Part shown: piece after piece, positions 37,791 to 50,125 of the stretch
Numbering within the stretch: the first letter of the stretch is position 1
Layout: each line of letters begins with the position of its first letter
Assembly: GCA_026993785.1 (NCBI GenBank)
Contig: JALWRZ010000002.1
Span: 35,602 to 99,601, forward strand
Direction: 5' to 3'
From: DHVE2 group archaeon
Lineage (GTDB): Archaea > Thermoplasmatota > Thermoplasmata > Thermoplasmatales > Aciduliprofundaceae
DNA: 64,000 bases
Position numbers and translations under genes: made by a program
Notes under the pieces: generated by a model
The model's input: only the letters and a program-made list of their open reading frames with translations
The model's database searches: none
What the model was told of the DNA's origin: nothing

Positions 37791-39146
37791 ATGTGTGAAC
37801 AATTTGTAGATAGGGTAAATGAGTTGAGATTTTTAAAGAATGCGTATGAGAGTGAGCGTGCTGAGCTAATAATAATTTATGGGAGAAGGAGAGTAGGGAA
37901 GACTGAACTGGCCAGGAAATCTGCAGAGAAAAAAGAGCATATTTACTTTTTTGCGGAAGAAACATTAGAGGAGGAGAATTTAAAGAATTTTAGAACTCTT
38001 GTGGCCAAATATCTAAGGAATGATATTGTTGCGAAGGCAGAGCTAAGCTGGGAGGAAGTTTTCAAGCTGTTGAAAAATGAGAACCTCGTAATAATAATTG
38101 ACGAGTTCCCCAACATGATAAAGGAGAATAGGGGCATAGTTTCCAAATTTCAAAGAATATGGGATGAAATATTATCCGCCTCAAAGATAAAACTAGTTCT
38201 TTTGGGCTCATCCATAAGCGTCATGGAATCCCAGGTTCTTGGATATCGCAGTCCACTGTACGGGAGGAGAACGGGGCAAATTTATCTCAAGCCGCTAAAG
38301 TTCATACATCTAAAGGAATTCTTCTCTGAAAAATCCTTGGAAGAGATAGTAAGAATATACGGACTCACTGATGGAATACCCGCATACATAAGAGAAGTTC
38401 AATATCGCTTTAAGATGGGTGAGAAATTTGAAGATGTATTCATGCCCAATAAACCTCTATTTGAGGAGGCAGAGTACCTTTTAAGGTACGAGATAAGGGA
38501 TCCTGTAAGGTATGCTCAGATACTCAAAGCCATATCCATGGGCTACACTAAGTTTGGGGAGATTGTGAATTTCACAGGATTTCCAAACTCCACAGTCTCT
38601 CAATACTTGAACAACCTTGAAACTCTCCATATTGTTGAGGAAGAGTATCCAATTGGAGAGAGCAGGAAAAGAAATGCAAGGTACAAGATATCAGATAACT
38701 ATTTCAGATTCTATTTCAGGTTCATTTATCCCAATAAATCTCTGCTTCTGGATGGAGGAAGGATCCCAGATTTTGAAAAGAAGTATAATCAGTACCTTGG
38801 CTCCGTATTTGAGGATGTTGCTCAACAGCTTTTATGGGAATTAAGTAAAGAAGGAAAGTTGCCTTTCTATGTTCAAGAGATGGGAAGATGGTGGAAAAAG
38901 GGTGAGGAAATAGATGTAGTGGCCATCAATAGAGAGGAAAGGAAAGCTCTTCTTGTTGAGGCAAAGTGGAAAGAATTAACGCCTAGAGATGTCCAGGAGA
39001 TTATTGAGAAATTGAAAAATAAAACAAAGCCCCAGGGAATTCGTGGCTATGTGCTCCATTATGCTGTGTTCGCTAAAAAGATAAAATACAAGAAAAGAGT
39101 GAGAGAGAGCTGCTTAGCGTTCGACCTCAAAGATTTTGAAGGATGA
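37791..39146 (+). CDS. Archaeal-type ATPase with DUF234 nuclease-like C terminus
   Basis: A 451-residue protein: P-loop ATPase (Walker A GRRRVGKTE, Walker B LVIIIDEFPNM, sensor VLLGSS), a winged helix (GYTKFGEIVNFTGFPNSTVSQYL), and DUF234, whose EIDVVAINREERKALLVEAKW has the spacing of a PD-(D/E)xK nuclease. The family is abundant and mobile in archaea; roles are poorly known. It is more A/T-rich than neighbours. TATA ATATTATATT about 22 bases upstream suggests leaderless ATG 37791. A broken ribbon-helix-helix gene and tRNA-Phe follow. Confidence 0.9.
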   Translation: MCEQFVDRVNELRFLKNAYESERAELIIIYGRRRVGKTELARKSAEKKEHIYFFAEETLEEENLKNFRTLVAKYLRNDIVAKAELSWEEVFKLLKNENLVIIIDEFPNMIKENRGIVSKFQRIWDEILSASKIKLVLLGSSISVMESQVLGYRSPLYGRRTGQIYLKPLKFIHLKEFFSEKSLEEIVRIYGLTDGIPAYIREVQYRFKMGEKFEDVFMPNKPLFEEAEYLLRYEIRDPVRYAQILKAISMGYTKFGEIVNFTGFPNSTVSQYLNNLETLHIVEEEYPIGESRKRNARYKISDNYFRFYFRFIYPNKSLLLDGGRIPDFEKKYNQYLGSVFEDVAQQLLWELSKEGKLPFYVQEMGRWWKKGEEIDVVAINREERKALLVEAKWKELTPRDVQEIIEKLKNKTKPQGIRGYVLHYAVFAKKIKYKKRVRESCLAFDLKDFEG

Positions 39147-39169
39147 TGATAAATAAAGTTAAATAATCT

Positions 39170-39317
39170 ATGCCAGGAAGGACTCGCACAAAAAAACAGG
39201 AAGAGTTATGTCTTTTATCTGAGTTATGAAGTGGATGCTTTGATCGAGCAATATAAAGGTAACCTCTCCCGAAGCAATTTCATAGAAGAAGCTGTAAAAT
39301 TCTATATCTCCCATTAG
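39170..39317 (+). pseudogene. Frameshifted small ribbon-helix-helix gene
   Basis: From ATG 39170 the frame reads MPGRTRTKK and then stops early. Removing one A from the seven-A run at 39190-39196 joins it to NRKSYVFYLSYEVDALIEQY, then LSRSNFIEEAVKFYISH and a stop, a textbook ribbon-helix-helix of 48 residues. No start codon exists in the second frame. It may be a decayed antitoxin or regulator, a slippage-expressed gene, or a sequencing error in the homopolymer. The upstream ATPase ends 23 bases before. Confidence 0.55.
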
Positions 39318-39383
39318 CGGAGAACCCTAAAGAAGGAGAGCAAAAGGGGAAAAATTATGATGAAAAAAGAGAGATACGAACAG

Positions 39384-39456
<73 letters not shown>

Positions 39457-39480
39457 TCCAAAGGTATAATGAGAAAGCGA

Positions 39481-39490
39481 GATTTAAAAC
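39481..39490 (-). promoter_or_regulatory. TATA box of tRNA-Phe
   Basis: Minus-strand GTTTTAAATC is at the right distance from the tRNA 5' end at 39456. Confidence 0.55.
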
Positions 39491-39503
39491 TTACGCCATT
39501 AGA

Positions 39504-39841
39504 CACCTCCAGCGGGTTTCTAGTACTTCCAGCAACCCTGAGAACCATCAGCGGGTCCCCCACGAGGGAGACCCTACGCTGCGCCCTGCTTACACAGGCT
39601 GGCTCGCAAACCCGCAGGATTTGCTCATTTCCCCTTTCTAAACCCCTCCCTTCTTTAACCAAGGATTTGGGTATCTACGCAGCGCCCTTTTCAGGGCTTG
39701 CTCGCAAATCCACAGGATTTGCTCGTTTCCCCCTCTACACCCCTCCCTTTTTTAAACAAGCATTAGGGGCTATCTTTAGGGGGTGTAGAGAGGGGGCTGA
39801 CGCCCCCTTCGGGGGTTTAGAAAGGGAGCGAAACCCCCTTC
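39504..39841. repeat. Dispersed intergenic repeat element, copy B (inverted)
   Basis: G/C-rich block between tRNA-Phe and pyrB, related to copy A at 24944-25176 in opposite orientation. It shares the GGGGGC-TGAC-GCCCCC hairpin (39792-39807), CCACGAGGGAGACCCTACGC, CCCTTTTCAGGG and the GGCTCGCAA/GCTTGCTCGCAA motif. The latter occurs twice with pyrimidine-rich linkers, so copy B has an internal duplication. Frames through it look like chance. With the tRNA and pseudogene it accounts for most of the 730 bases between the ATPase and pyrB; 39318-39383 shows nothing else. Confidence 0.7.
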
Positions 39842-39849
39842 TTGAGGTA

Positions 39850-40794
<945 letters not shown>

Positions 40795-40795
<1 letters not shown>

Positions 40796-41262
40796 TGGAG
40801 GAAGAAAAGACGCTCAAGGTGCAGAAGATAAAGAATGGAATCGTTATAGACCACATACCCTGCGGCAGAGCTCTAAAGGTTCTTAAAATTCTCAACATTG
40901 AAGGAGATATCGGTTCAGCGGTGAGTATTGCAATGCATGTGAGAAGCAGATACGGCTGGAAGGATATTGTCAAGATAGAGGACCGATTTCTGGAGGAGAA
41001 GGAGCTGGATAAAATAGCACTGGTTGCACCCACAGCGACGGTGAACATAATAAAGGATTACAAAGTGGTAAAGAAGCACAGGGTAGAAGTGCCGGATAGA
41101 ATCGTGGGGATTGTAAGATGCACTAATCCACGGTGCATAACAAATCAAAATGAACCCCTGACCCCCGAGTTCTATGTGATATCTAGGGATCCTCTTATAA
41201 TAAAATGCAAGTACTGCGAGAGGGATATGGAATCTGACGAGATTGTGGAAAACATAATTTAG
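40795..41262 (+). CDS. pyrI: Aspartate carbamoyltransferase regulatory subunit
   Basis: A 155-residue allosteric chain that binds nucleotides in its N-terminal domain (IKNGIVIDHIPCGRALKVL). A zinc is held by four cysteines in the C-terminal domain (CTNPRC, later KCKYCERDM). It assembles with PyrB into the regulated holoenzyme. The end overlaps the convergent riboflavin kinase gene by 4 bases. Confidence 0.96.
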
Positions 41263-41918
41263 AGGAAAATAACAAGCTCTACGGGATCTCCGTCTTCGAG
41301 ATTTAACTCCTCTCTCAAATTTTTTCCCGCAATGACTTCAATAATATCTGTATAGTGACTTCTCTCCGGTATTATCACGGCGGCATCCTTGCCATTTATG
41401 GTGCACAGAAACGCTTTCACATCCCCAAAGGTTCTTCCCTCGGAGACAAAGCCCTTTATGCATATTCCTGGCAGATTTTTAAGAGTCTCCACCTTCTGCA
41501 TGTCCTTGGGATAAACCTTGATGTTCAAAGTACCTGGATAGGGTTCGAAGAATAGCTTTTCCTTTATCTGCCTGTAATAGCCCTCCTTCATTATGTAGTA
41601 TCTTCCCTCACCCAATCCGCTAACCACCTCTCCCGTAATCTCAATATACTCGCTGAACTCAAATATTCTTTGATAATCTATAAACTCCCGCTTTAGAAGA
41701 TCCACGCCCCTCTTGGTCAGCTTGAATGACATTTTTCTCCCGAATTTCTTTGCCTCCAAAAATCCAGAATGTATGAGTTTTCTCAATCTTCGGGACGCTG
41801 TCTGCTGGCTTAATCCAAGCTCTTTACCCAGCTGCGAGGTGGTGAGCTCCACAAATTCATCTATTGCCCCCCGTAGAGCAAGGTGCTTGAGAAGCTGTAT
41901 ATCCTCAGGTGAGATCAT
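41259..41918 (-). CDS. ribK: CTP-dependent riboflavin kinase with N-terminal DNA-binding domain
   Basis: A 219-residue fusion. Residues 1-80 are a winged helix (TTSQLGKELGLSQQTASRRLRKL). Residues 90-219 are the archaeal CTP-dependent riboflavin kinase (GEGRYYIMKEGYYRQI, PYPGTLNIKVYP), which makes FMN. Such RbkR-type fusions also regulate riboflavin genes, so this protein may be both enzyme and repressor. It overlaps the PIN gene by 14 bases. Confidence 0.9.
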   Translation of the reverse strand: MISPEDIQLLKHLALRGAIDEFVELTTSQLGKELGLSQQTASRRLRKLIHSGFLEAKKFGRKMSFKLTKRGVDLLKREFIDYQRIFEFSEYIEITGEVVSGLGEGRYYIMKEGYYRQIKEKLFFEPYPGTLNIKVYPKDMQKVETLKNLPGICIKGFVSEGRTFGDVKAFLCTINGKDAAVIIPERSHYTDIIEVIAGKNLREELNLEDGDPVELVIFL

Positions 41919-42267
41919 CTATCATCACCAGGTGGTTTTGCTTCATAAATATTACTCTTATTCCCTCCCGCATCAGCTTGATTCTCAACTCCTTATCATT
42001 TGTTACCACAGCAGCTTTGAGCTTCTTAGCCGCCTCAATGACTCCTTTATCTCCGGATGCTTCAACCTCAACGATCCTGTATTTGGAAGCTAGCTCTAAG
42101 GCGGCCTTCGCCTCCCATCTATTTCTGGCAATTCTTTTTAATTCTCCTATTACGCAGGAAGGCACATAAATCTCATAGCTTCCCAGCAATCTGGTTAGCT
42201 CAGTGTCCAGATTTATCTTGAACTGGAACGGCATCATCAGCGCGTTGGAATCCAGCACCACAAGCAT
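41905..42267 (-). CDS. PIN-domain nuclease (Fcf1-like)
   Basis: A 120-residue PIN domain with the acidic metal ligands in VVLDSNALMMP, GELKRIA and AVVTNDKELRIKL. It resembles the archaeal Fcf1/Nob1-type PIN proteins implicated in rRNA processing rather than a VapC toxin, since no antitoxin gene is adjacent. It sits between the aIF2-beta gene (1-base gap) and riboflavin kinase, an arrangement that suggests co-expression with translation genes. Confidence 0.85.
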   Translation of the reverse strand: MLVVLDSNALMMPFQFKINLDTELTRLLGSYEIYVPSCVIGELKRIARNRWEAKAALELASKYRIVEVEASGDKGVIEAAKKLKAAVVTNDKELRIKLMREGIRVIFMKQNHLVMIDDLT

Positions 42268-42268
42268 A

Positions 42269-42886
42269 TCAGCTCACTACTCTTCCAAAGGCAACATTCT
42301 TCTTTATCTTGAGTATCTTCACCTTCACCCGATCTCCCTTTTTGGCTCCGGGAATATAGATTGTGTAACCTTCATACTTGGCAATACCATCTCCATCTCT
42401 GCTTAGGTCCGTGACTTCAACTTCGTAAACCTTGCCTTCTTCAAGCACAGTTCTGCCTATCTTTACATCTATCTTCGCATGCACAGGTCTTATGGCACCA
42501 CAGGCCTTGCAGACCAGAATCTCTATGCGTCCCTCCTTGCGTAGCTCTGTATCCGGGGATCCACATTCATAGCATATCACGTAGGTCTTGATGTAGTTTT
42601 CAATTCTATTCTGGATTAGCGAGGGAGATACACGGCCCTTAAGCACGAGTCTCTGCCCCTGTATGGTTCCAGCGGTACCCAGCTCCCTCATAAGATACTT
42701 GTAAACATGCATGGGGTCCCTATCCACCCTCTTAACGATATCCATAAAATTGCGAATTATGGTATTCTTTCCCTCGTGCAATACCTCAGCCTGGGGAATC
42801 TCAAATCTCTCCCGGGTGGTAATATTCTCAGGCAACGCTTCTCGAACCCGCTTGAGCAGGGAGTCATAATCGTAAAGATCTGTCAT
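42269..42886 (-). CDS. eif2b: Translation initiation factor aIF2 beta with TRAM domain
   Basis: A 205-residue beta subunit of the tRNA-delivering factor aIF2. The N-terminal part includes EGKNTIIRNFMDIVKRVDRD; the zinc ribbon is CYECGSPDTEL and CKACGAIRPV. The last 60 residues are a TRAM domain (VEVTDLSRDGDGIAKYEGY), an RNA-binding module found on this factor in some archaea only. The third ATG (42886) has AGGTGA 6 bases upstream; the first two are too close. Confidence 0.9.
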   Translation of the reverse strand: MTDLYDYDSLLKRVREALPENITTRERFEIPQAEVLHEGKNTIIRNFMDIVKRVDRDPMHVYKYLMRELGTAGTIQGQRLVLKGRVSPSLIQNRIENYIKTYVICYECGSPDTELRKEGRIEILVCKACGAIRPVHAKIDVKIGRTVLEEGKVYEVEVTDLSRDGDGIAKYEGYTIYIPGAKKGDRVKVKILKIKKNVAFGRVVS

Positions 42887-42932
42887 CATCATTCACCTGA
42901 GGGGCAAAATGGTACAATATTTAAAAACCTTT

Positions 42933-44369
42933 TCATTTATCCAGCATTTTCTTTATCATCTTCTCCACGATCTCTATGAATTCCTCCTCCTTGCCTCTGG
43001 GTATGGATGCTCCTGCCGCAATATTATGGCCACCTCCGTATCCACCTACCTTCGCGGATGCCTCCTTCATTATAATGGAGAAATCAAGTCCCCTGTTAAC
43101 CAGGGAGCGGGGTGAGCGCACTGAGACCTTAATATTTCCGTCCTCGCTATTGGCAAAGGCTATTATGGGCAGCTCCTCCCGCGTCTCCTCACTCAGAAGC
43201 ATAGAGGCAACGATGCCCACAATATTCTCATTAATTCTATCTCCCGCATGGAAATACTGGAGATATTCTCTCTTTATCAGCCCAATCTCCTTCACAAAAT
43301 TTAGACCCTCCACAAGATTTCTACGATGACGGTTGAGCATCTTGAGGGCCTCTTTGTAACTGGAATCCCTGTCTCCTAGACATACATTGTAACCTATTAT
43401 AGCCTTGTTGTACCTACCGCAGGCGTTGAGAAGTGTGGCGAACTCCTTAGCGTCTCTCAGAGGTGTGCCTCTTTCTTCCTTGGTAAGGATATAAACCTCA
43501 CCTATTAAGCGTTCTGCAAGCTCATGGCCATAGCCCATCCTCAAAATGAGCTTTACGAGCTCTGAAAGGATGAGCCTCTTCTCCTCAAAGGTGAGGTCTA
43601 TCCATCTTCTCCAGTTCTCCCTTTTAAGAGGGATGCCAAGCTCCCGCAGAAAATTTATGCACGCCTTTTCATCACCCGTAAGCGTTGGGAGAATTGGATC
43701 CGTGGAGTATTGCAGCATCTTGTATATAGGTCGAGTTTCGCGACCAAAGAATCGTGCATCTAAGAAGTAATCCACAAATCCATGCTCCTTAGCCTCCTTC
43801 AATATTATGCGGTTTGTGCCTATGAGCTTCAGATATTCGCTGTCCTGCAAATCACCTACAGCACCCACTATTGCCAGGGCACTGAGATCCACGTTTCTCC
43901 TATCCAGCTCCCGAGCAACAAGGTATGTAGTGCCAGCGCCGCTTATATCTACCGCCCCGTTTTTCCCGAACAAATGAGGGTTGAGATGGAGCACATCTGT
44001 TCGGCTCATCTCCTCAAAGAAAGTGCGCAGGTTCTTCCTGGCATGCTTGGGAATAACCACATGCAGGCTGCTGGGCACATGATGGTCCGTGATAACGGCG
44101 TTTAAACCATACATCTCGTGTATCATCCCGCTGCCCAGGTCCGTGAACCATACAAGCGGGGGATTCTCATCCTTGAGCTCCTCTATTTTACGGGAATCCA
44201 GCTGCTTAACAAATTCCACGCGATAATCCTTGCCCAGCCGCTCGAGGCTCCTGGCTGCTATGCTCCCCGCGGTGATGCCATCGGCATCTATGTGGGAGAT
44301 AACCACCACACTCTCCGCATCCCGTATTTTTAGGGCTATCTCCTTGGCCCTTTTCAAAAATTCATCCAC
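42933..44369 (-). CDS. RecJ-like DHH single-strand nuclease (GAN-type)
   Basis: A 478-residue DHH-family phosphoesterase. Motifs are SHIDADGITAGS, VWFTDLGSG, TDHHVPSS and C-terminal DHHA1 RSPRSLVNRG and GGYGGGHNIAAGA. Archaeal members such as GAN associate with GINS in the replisome and degrade single strands 5' to 3'. It starts at GTG 44369, about 26 bases after a TTTTTTATGC box, probably leaderless. Confidence 0.9.
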   Translation of the reverse strand: MDEFLKRAKEIALKIRDAESVVVISHIDADGITAGSIAARSLERLGKDYRVEFVKQLDSRKIEELKDENPPLVWFTDLGSGMIHEMYGLNAVITDHHVPSSLHVVIPKHARKNLRTFFEEMSRTDVLHLNPHLFGKNGAVDISGAGTTYLVARELDRRNVDLSALAIVGAVGDLQDSEYLKLIGTNRIILKEAKEHGFVDYFLDARFFGRETRPIYKMLQYSTDPILPTLTGDEKACINFLRELGIPLKRENWRRWIDLTFEEKRLILSELVKLILRMGYGHELAERLIGEVYILTKEERGTPLRDAKEFATLLNACGRYNKAIIGYNVCLGDRDSSYKEALKMLNRHRRNLVEGLNFVKEIGLIKREYLQYFHAGDRINENIVGIVASMLLSEETREELPIIAFANSEDGNIKVSVRSPRSLVNRGLDFSIIMKEASAKVGGYGGGHNIAAGASIPRGKEEEFIEIVEKMIKKMLDK

Positions 44370-44534
44370 GAAGATGTGTTAAGTGCCGATGCATAAAAAA
44401 TTTTTCCCGATATTTAAATCCTGATGAAATGGCCTGAAGAATTGATTTTATCACGATGCTACTATGGGAAAATTTATAAAATTCCTTATTGTTGTACTTC
44501 TAAATAATCAACTGGTATAACATATGTGGTAAAA

Positions 44535-45542
44535 ATGATTAAGGTTGAATTGGAAAAAAGGAATTACTTTCATGCCAAGATAACCCTCACTTTAATTGAA
44601 TTTATAATCGTAGAAACCTTCTTTGGCCTGGCGCTTTTTGCTTCACCTCCAAACATTATCATCCTCTATTTTCTTGGAGCAGGGATCATTTTTCTCCTGA
44701 CATATATGGATTACCGCATTGAGAAGAGATACAGAAAAATAGAGGCAAACTTTTTGAAATTTGGAAAACCTTCATTCCTTTTACTGATCATATTCACGAT
44801 TCAAATTTTCTTTGCGTTCCTCTTCCACAGGGTGCATTTAAATCTGTGGTTCCAACTCCTCCTTCTCAACTCCATATTTCCCTTGCTCTTTTTCATCGTC
44901 TATGAAAAACCTGCAGCTAAAAAACTCGCAAAGGATGGAAGAAAATTGGAGAGCCCTCTAAAGGAAATGGTGGAGCAGCTGAAAAATAAGATGGATATAA
45001 AGGATGTAGAAGTTTATATTCTTCCCATGGATGATATGAAATTGGCCAATGCCCTGCAAATCGGCGCTAAGGGAAGATATGTCTTCATATCCTCCTATCT
45101 GATGAAGAATCTGAGTTGCCAGGAAAATCTTGCGGTTATGGCCCATGAATTCTCCCATATAAAACACAGGCATGTTGGAAAAAGCGCCATTTTTCTCCTA
45201 ATACCACTTTGGCTCGCATTTAACCTTTTTCTCCTTGCTCCCTTCTTTGGTCTATCCAAGGATAACACGCTCTTGCTTCAAATCGCAATTCTCTGGATTC
45301 CCATTATTCTCAACATAACGATTTTTCCTATGATGCGAAGAAAATTTGAAATTCAGGCAGATACAGATGCTGCAAGATATGTAGGTAAAGATGCTCTAAT
45401 TTCCGCACTGAAAAAATTGAGTAAGCTATCCCTTATACCTCAAAAAGTTTCGAGACTTTGGGGATTCTCACATCCATCAATATCTAAAAGAATAGAGAAT
45501 GTTAGAAAATTAAGCAAGGTGATGAAGGATACTGGGAAGTAA
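44535..45542 (+). CDS. M48-family membrane metalloprotease (HtpX-like)
   Basis: A 335-residue protein with four membrane helices in residues 1-120, a zinc-binding HEFSHIKHRH near residue 215, a hydrophobic pair after it and a Glu ligand in FEIQADTDAARY. HtpX-type proteases degrade damaged membrane proteins. The listed start is ATG 44535; GTG 44526 in frame is possible, since a TAAATAATC TATA lies at 44501-44509. Confidence 0.88.
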   Translation: MIKVELEKRNYFHAKITLTLIEFIIVETFFGLALFASPPNIIILYFLGAGIIFLLTYMDYRIEKRYRKIEANFLKFGKPSFLLLIIFTIQIFFAFLFHRVHLNLWFQLLLLNSIFPLLFFIVYEKPAAKKLAKDGRKLESPLKEMVEQLKNKMDIKDVEVYILPMDDMKLANALQIGAKGRYVFISSYLMKNLSCQENLAVMAHEFSHIKHRHVGKSAIFLLIPLWLAFNLFLLAPFFGLSKDNTLLLQIAILWIPIILNITIFPMMRRKFEIQADTDAARYVGKDALISALKKLSKLSLIPQKVSRLWGFSHPSISKRIENVRKLSKVMKDTGK

Positions 45543-45555
45543 AAATTTACAGAAA

Positions 45556-47241
45556 TCATATAATACCCAGTTTCCTGAGCTTCTCTTCGCGGGGCACTCC
45601 CTTATCCCATTCCCTGAACTCGTAGTATTCCCGAAGCATCTCCTCAAAAATCTCTCTTCTGAGTGCGTTCTCTCCCTGGAATATTTTTGGAGGAAGAGTG
45701 TCCTCCTCTCCTCCTATCCCTGCGCGAATGTTGAAGAGGCGCTCAAGATTGTATATGCGCTCCCCGAATCGAAGTATGTCCTCGCTGCGATAATGTATTC
45801 CAGTCACAGCGCTTAGAAGCTTGGAATATTCCACCTCACCCATGGCGAAGGTTGTGAATTTGCAGAGGATCAGCGAATCCACCGCCGCACTGAGATTCTG
45901 GAAAATGACCACAAGCCCGGGTTTATCCTCCGGGTTGAGGCGATGTATCAGCTTGGGCTTTCCGATAATCTCTGGAGCTACAAGATACGCGCGAAGATGA
46001 CAGCCGCCGCGGTTGCTGGTAGCATAGCTCAACGCCTGTCCGTAGAGCCCGCGTGGGTCATAGCCTGGAAGTTCCAGTCCCTTGATATCCGTGCTCTTCT
46101 CCCTCGCATTGTATTTCTCTGCGAGCCTTCTGCTTCCCTCTGTGAGGATCTTACCTTCGCCTATCTCTTCTATATGATCCAGATAATCCTTACCTGTCAG
46201 TTCCCTATAAAGTGCAAGGGTTGCTCCCGCTGTGATTGTATCCATGCCATATCTATTGCATTTTATATTGGCACTTACAATTCTCTCATAGTCTCCATTC
46301 TCCATATTTGGTCCGAAGGCCCAGATGGTCTCATATTCCGGCAGCTCTATGCCCCTTTTCTTATCCCTCTTTTTGCAGTTTATGGGACAGCCCCAGCATC
46401 CATGGCTCTCTATGCTGTAATGCTCTATTATGTAATCCCCAGATAGCTGGGAGCCGCCTTGGAAATGAGACTTCTCATAATTATTGGTGGGCATGACCTC
46501 AAGATAATTCACGATGTCATAGAGCATGGAGGTCCCGAATACCCGCAATCCCTTGTTCACAGGGGGTGAAGCTTCAAGTAGCCTTACCATCTCCTTTAGG
46601 GCAACCTTGTATGCTTCAAGATCCGCGATCTCTGGTTTTTGAGTGCCCCGTACAACTATGGCCTTGAGGTTTTTGCTTCCCATTATGGCTCCCAATCCTC
46701 CCCGACCTGCAGTGTGGGTCAGGTCGTTCATTATATTGGCATAGAGCACACCCTTCTCCCCGGCTCTGCCTATGCAGGCAACGCTTCCCATACCTTCAAG
46801 CTTGGAGGTCACCTCGTCAACATTAAGCCCCCAAAGAGATGAGGCATCCTTAATTTCAGCATAGCTATTCTCTATTCGTATATACACGGGCCTCTCGGCG
46901 GCACTCTGAACTATGAGGGCATCGTAGCCCGCATAATGCAGCTCCTTGCCCCAGAAGCCCCCTGAGTTGGAGTCAAATATGGTGCCAGTTAATGGGGATT
47001 TGGAAACCACAGAATGACGGCCAGACATGGGCGCAAGCCCTGTTAGAGGGCCCACGGTGAATATCAGAGGATTCTCAGGGCTAAGGGGCTCTATAGAAGG
47101 TTCCACCAAATCGTAATAAAGCTTCACGCCCAACCCACGGCCACCCACATAATCTTTCAAAATATTTTCGGGAATTTTCTCTTCCTTTATCTCTCCATTG
47201 CTGAGATTCACCCTGAGTATTTTGCCTGTCCATCCGAACAT
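45556..47241 (-). CDS. aor: Tungsten aldehyde:ferredoxin oxidoreductase family
   Basis: A 561-residue AOR/FOR-family enzyme that oxidises aldehydes to acids and reduces ferredoxin, using a tungsten-pterin. The N-terminal VNLSNGEIKEE and YVGGRGLG, the 4Fe-4S cysteines in HGCWGCPINCKK and SLILCKF, and PEYETIWAFGPN support the family. It is shorter than Pyrococcus AOR (about 605), so the exact substrate is open; amino-acid-derived aldehydes are likely. ATG 47241 is leaderless by TATA position. Confidence 0.9.
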   Translation of the reverse strand: MFGWTGKILRVNLSNGEIKEEKIPENILKDYVGGRGLGVKLYYDLVEPSIEPLSPENPLIFTVGPLTGLAPMSGRHSVVSKSPLTGTIFDSNSGGFWGKELHYAGYDALIVQSAAERPVYIRIENSYAEIKDASSLWGLNVDEVTSKLEGMGSVACIGRAGEKGVLYANIMNDLTHTAGRGGLGAIMGSKNLKAIVVRGTQKPEIADLEAYKVALKEMVRLLEASPPVNKGLRVFGTSMLYDIVNYLEVMPTNNYEKSHFQGGSQLSGDYIIEHYSIESHGCWGCPINCKKRDKKRGIELPEYETIWAFGPNMENGDYERIVSANIKCNRYGMDTITAGATLALYRELTGKDYLDHIEEIGEGKILTEGSRRLAEKYNAREKSTDIKGLELPGYDPRGLYGQALSYATSNRGGCHLRAYLVAPEIIGKPKLIHRLNPEDKPGLVVIFQNLSAAVDSLILCKFTTFAMGEVEYSKLLSAVTGIHYRSEDILRFGERIYNLERLFNIRAGIGGEEDTLPPKIFQGENALRREIFEEMLREYYEFREWDKGVPREEKLRKLGII

Positions 47242-47262
47242 GGGTGGTGATGAGCTAATGGA

Positions 47263-47273
47263 GATTTAATATT
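47263..47273. promoter_or_regulatory. Bidirectional TATA between aor and the tRNA-binding-domain gene
   Basis: GATTTAATATT reads as a TATA on both strands. It is about 26 bases from ATG 47241 on the minus strand and about 21-24 from ATG 47289 on the plus strand, giving leaderless starts in both directions. Confidence 0.55.
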
Positions 47274-47288
47274 TCCGATTAATTTTTT

Positions 47289-47981
47289 ATGCCGTTGCAC
47301 TATTATCCCCTCATGGATACCTCCTCCAACCCCAAGATTCTAATGGCAGAGCGCTGTGCTAAGGAACTAAAAAATATGCTTATGAATAGCAAAGGAGTTG
47401 GCAAGGAACCCCCTAAAATCGCTGCTGAGGTGGAGAAGAAGATCGTAGCCCTGAAATACAGCTATCTGGATTTAGAATCTATGCAGCCCATGCTTCAGGA
47501 GCTTAAATCCCTCATGCTCAATCTTCTCAATTCCCTTGGTGGAAATGAATGGAGCAGAAAAGCTAAGAGCATGGGGATGGAAGAGGCAAGAATCGCGCAG
47601 ATAAGGTTTTGCATGAACATAATCTACAATCTTGACACGCGGCTTCGGCTACCCGATGATCCTGCCTATGCGGTGGATATAAGACTGGGCGAGGTTGAAA
47701 GTGTGTGGAAACATCCCAATGCAGAGCATCTAAAGGTTTGCAACGTGAATGTGGGGCGCCTTATAACTGTGGTAACCAATGATTTGAGCGTGAAGGAAGG
47801 GGAGAAAATACCCGTCGCGCTTCTCCCGCCAGTAGAGCTTCGCGGTATAGTGAGCGAGGGAATGTTTGTAGGCGCCGGAGAAGGGGTAAGCAGAAAAGAG
47901 GGAAATGTGGGTGAGCTTCCCAGACTAAGCGAGGAAGAACTCAACTCTGTGAGAAAAGAAGTTATGCGATATCTGCGATGA
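47289..47981 (+). CDS. Protein with C-terminal EMAP/MetRS-type tRNA-binding domain
   Basis: A 230-residue protein. Residues 1-120 are helical and not recognised; residues 125-230 are an OB-fold tRNA-binding domain (YAVDIRLGEVESVWKHPNAEHLKVCNV, in two parts; then VALLPPVELRGIVSEGMFVGA), as in Arc1, MetRS C-terminal or CsaA. It might act as a free tRNA-binding cofactor or chaperone for a synthetase. It is divergent from aor and convergent with rdgB by one base. Confidence 0.75.
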   Translation: MPLHYYPLMDTSSNPKILMAERCAKELKNMLMNSKGVGKEPPKIAAEVEKKIVALKYSYLDLESMQPMLQELKSLMLNLLNSLGGNEWSRKAKSMGMEEARIAQIRFCMNIIYNLDTRLRLPDDPAYAVDIRLGEVESVWKHPNAEHLKVCNVNVGRLITVVTNDLSVKEGEKIPVALLPPVELRGIVSEGMFVGAGEGVSRKEGNVGELPRLSEEELNSVRKEVMRYLR

Positions 47982-47982
47982 T

Positions 47983-50125
<2,143 letters not shown>

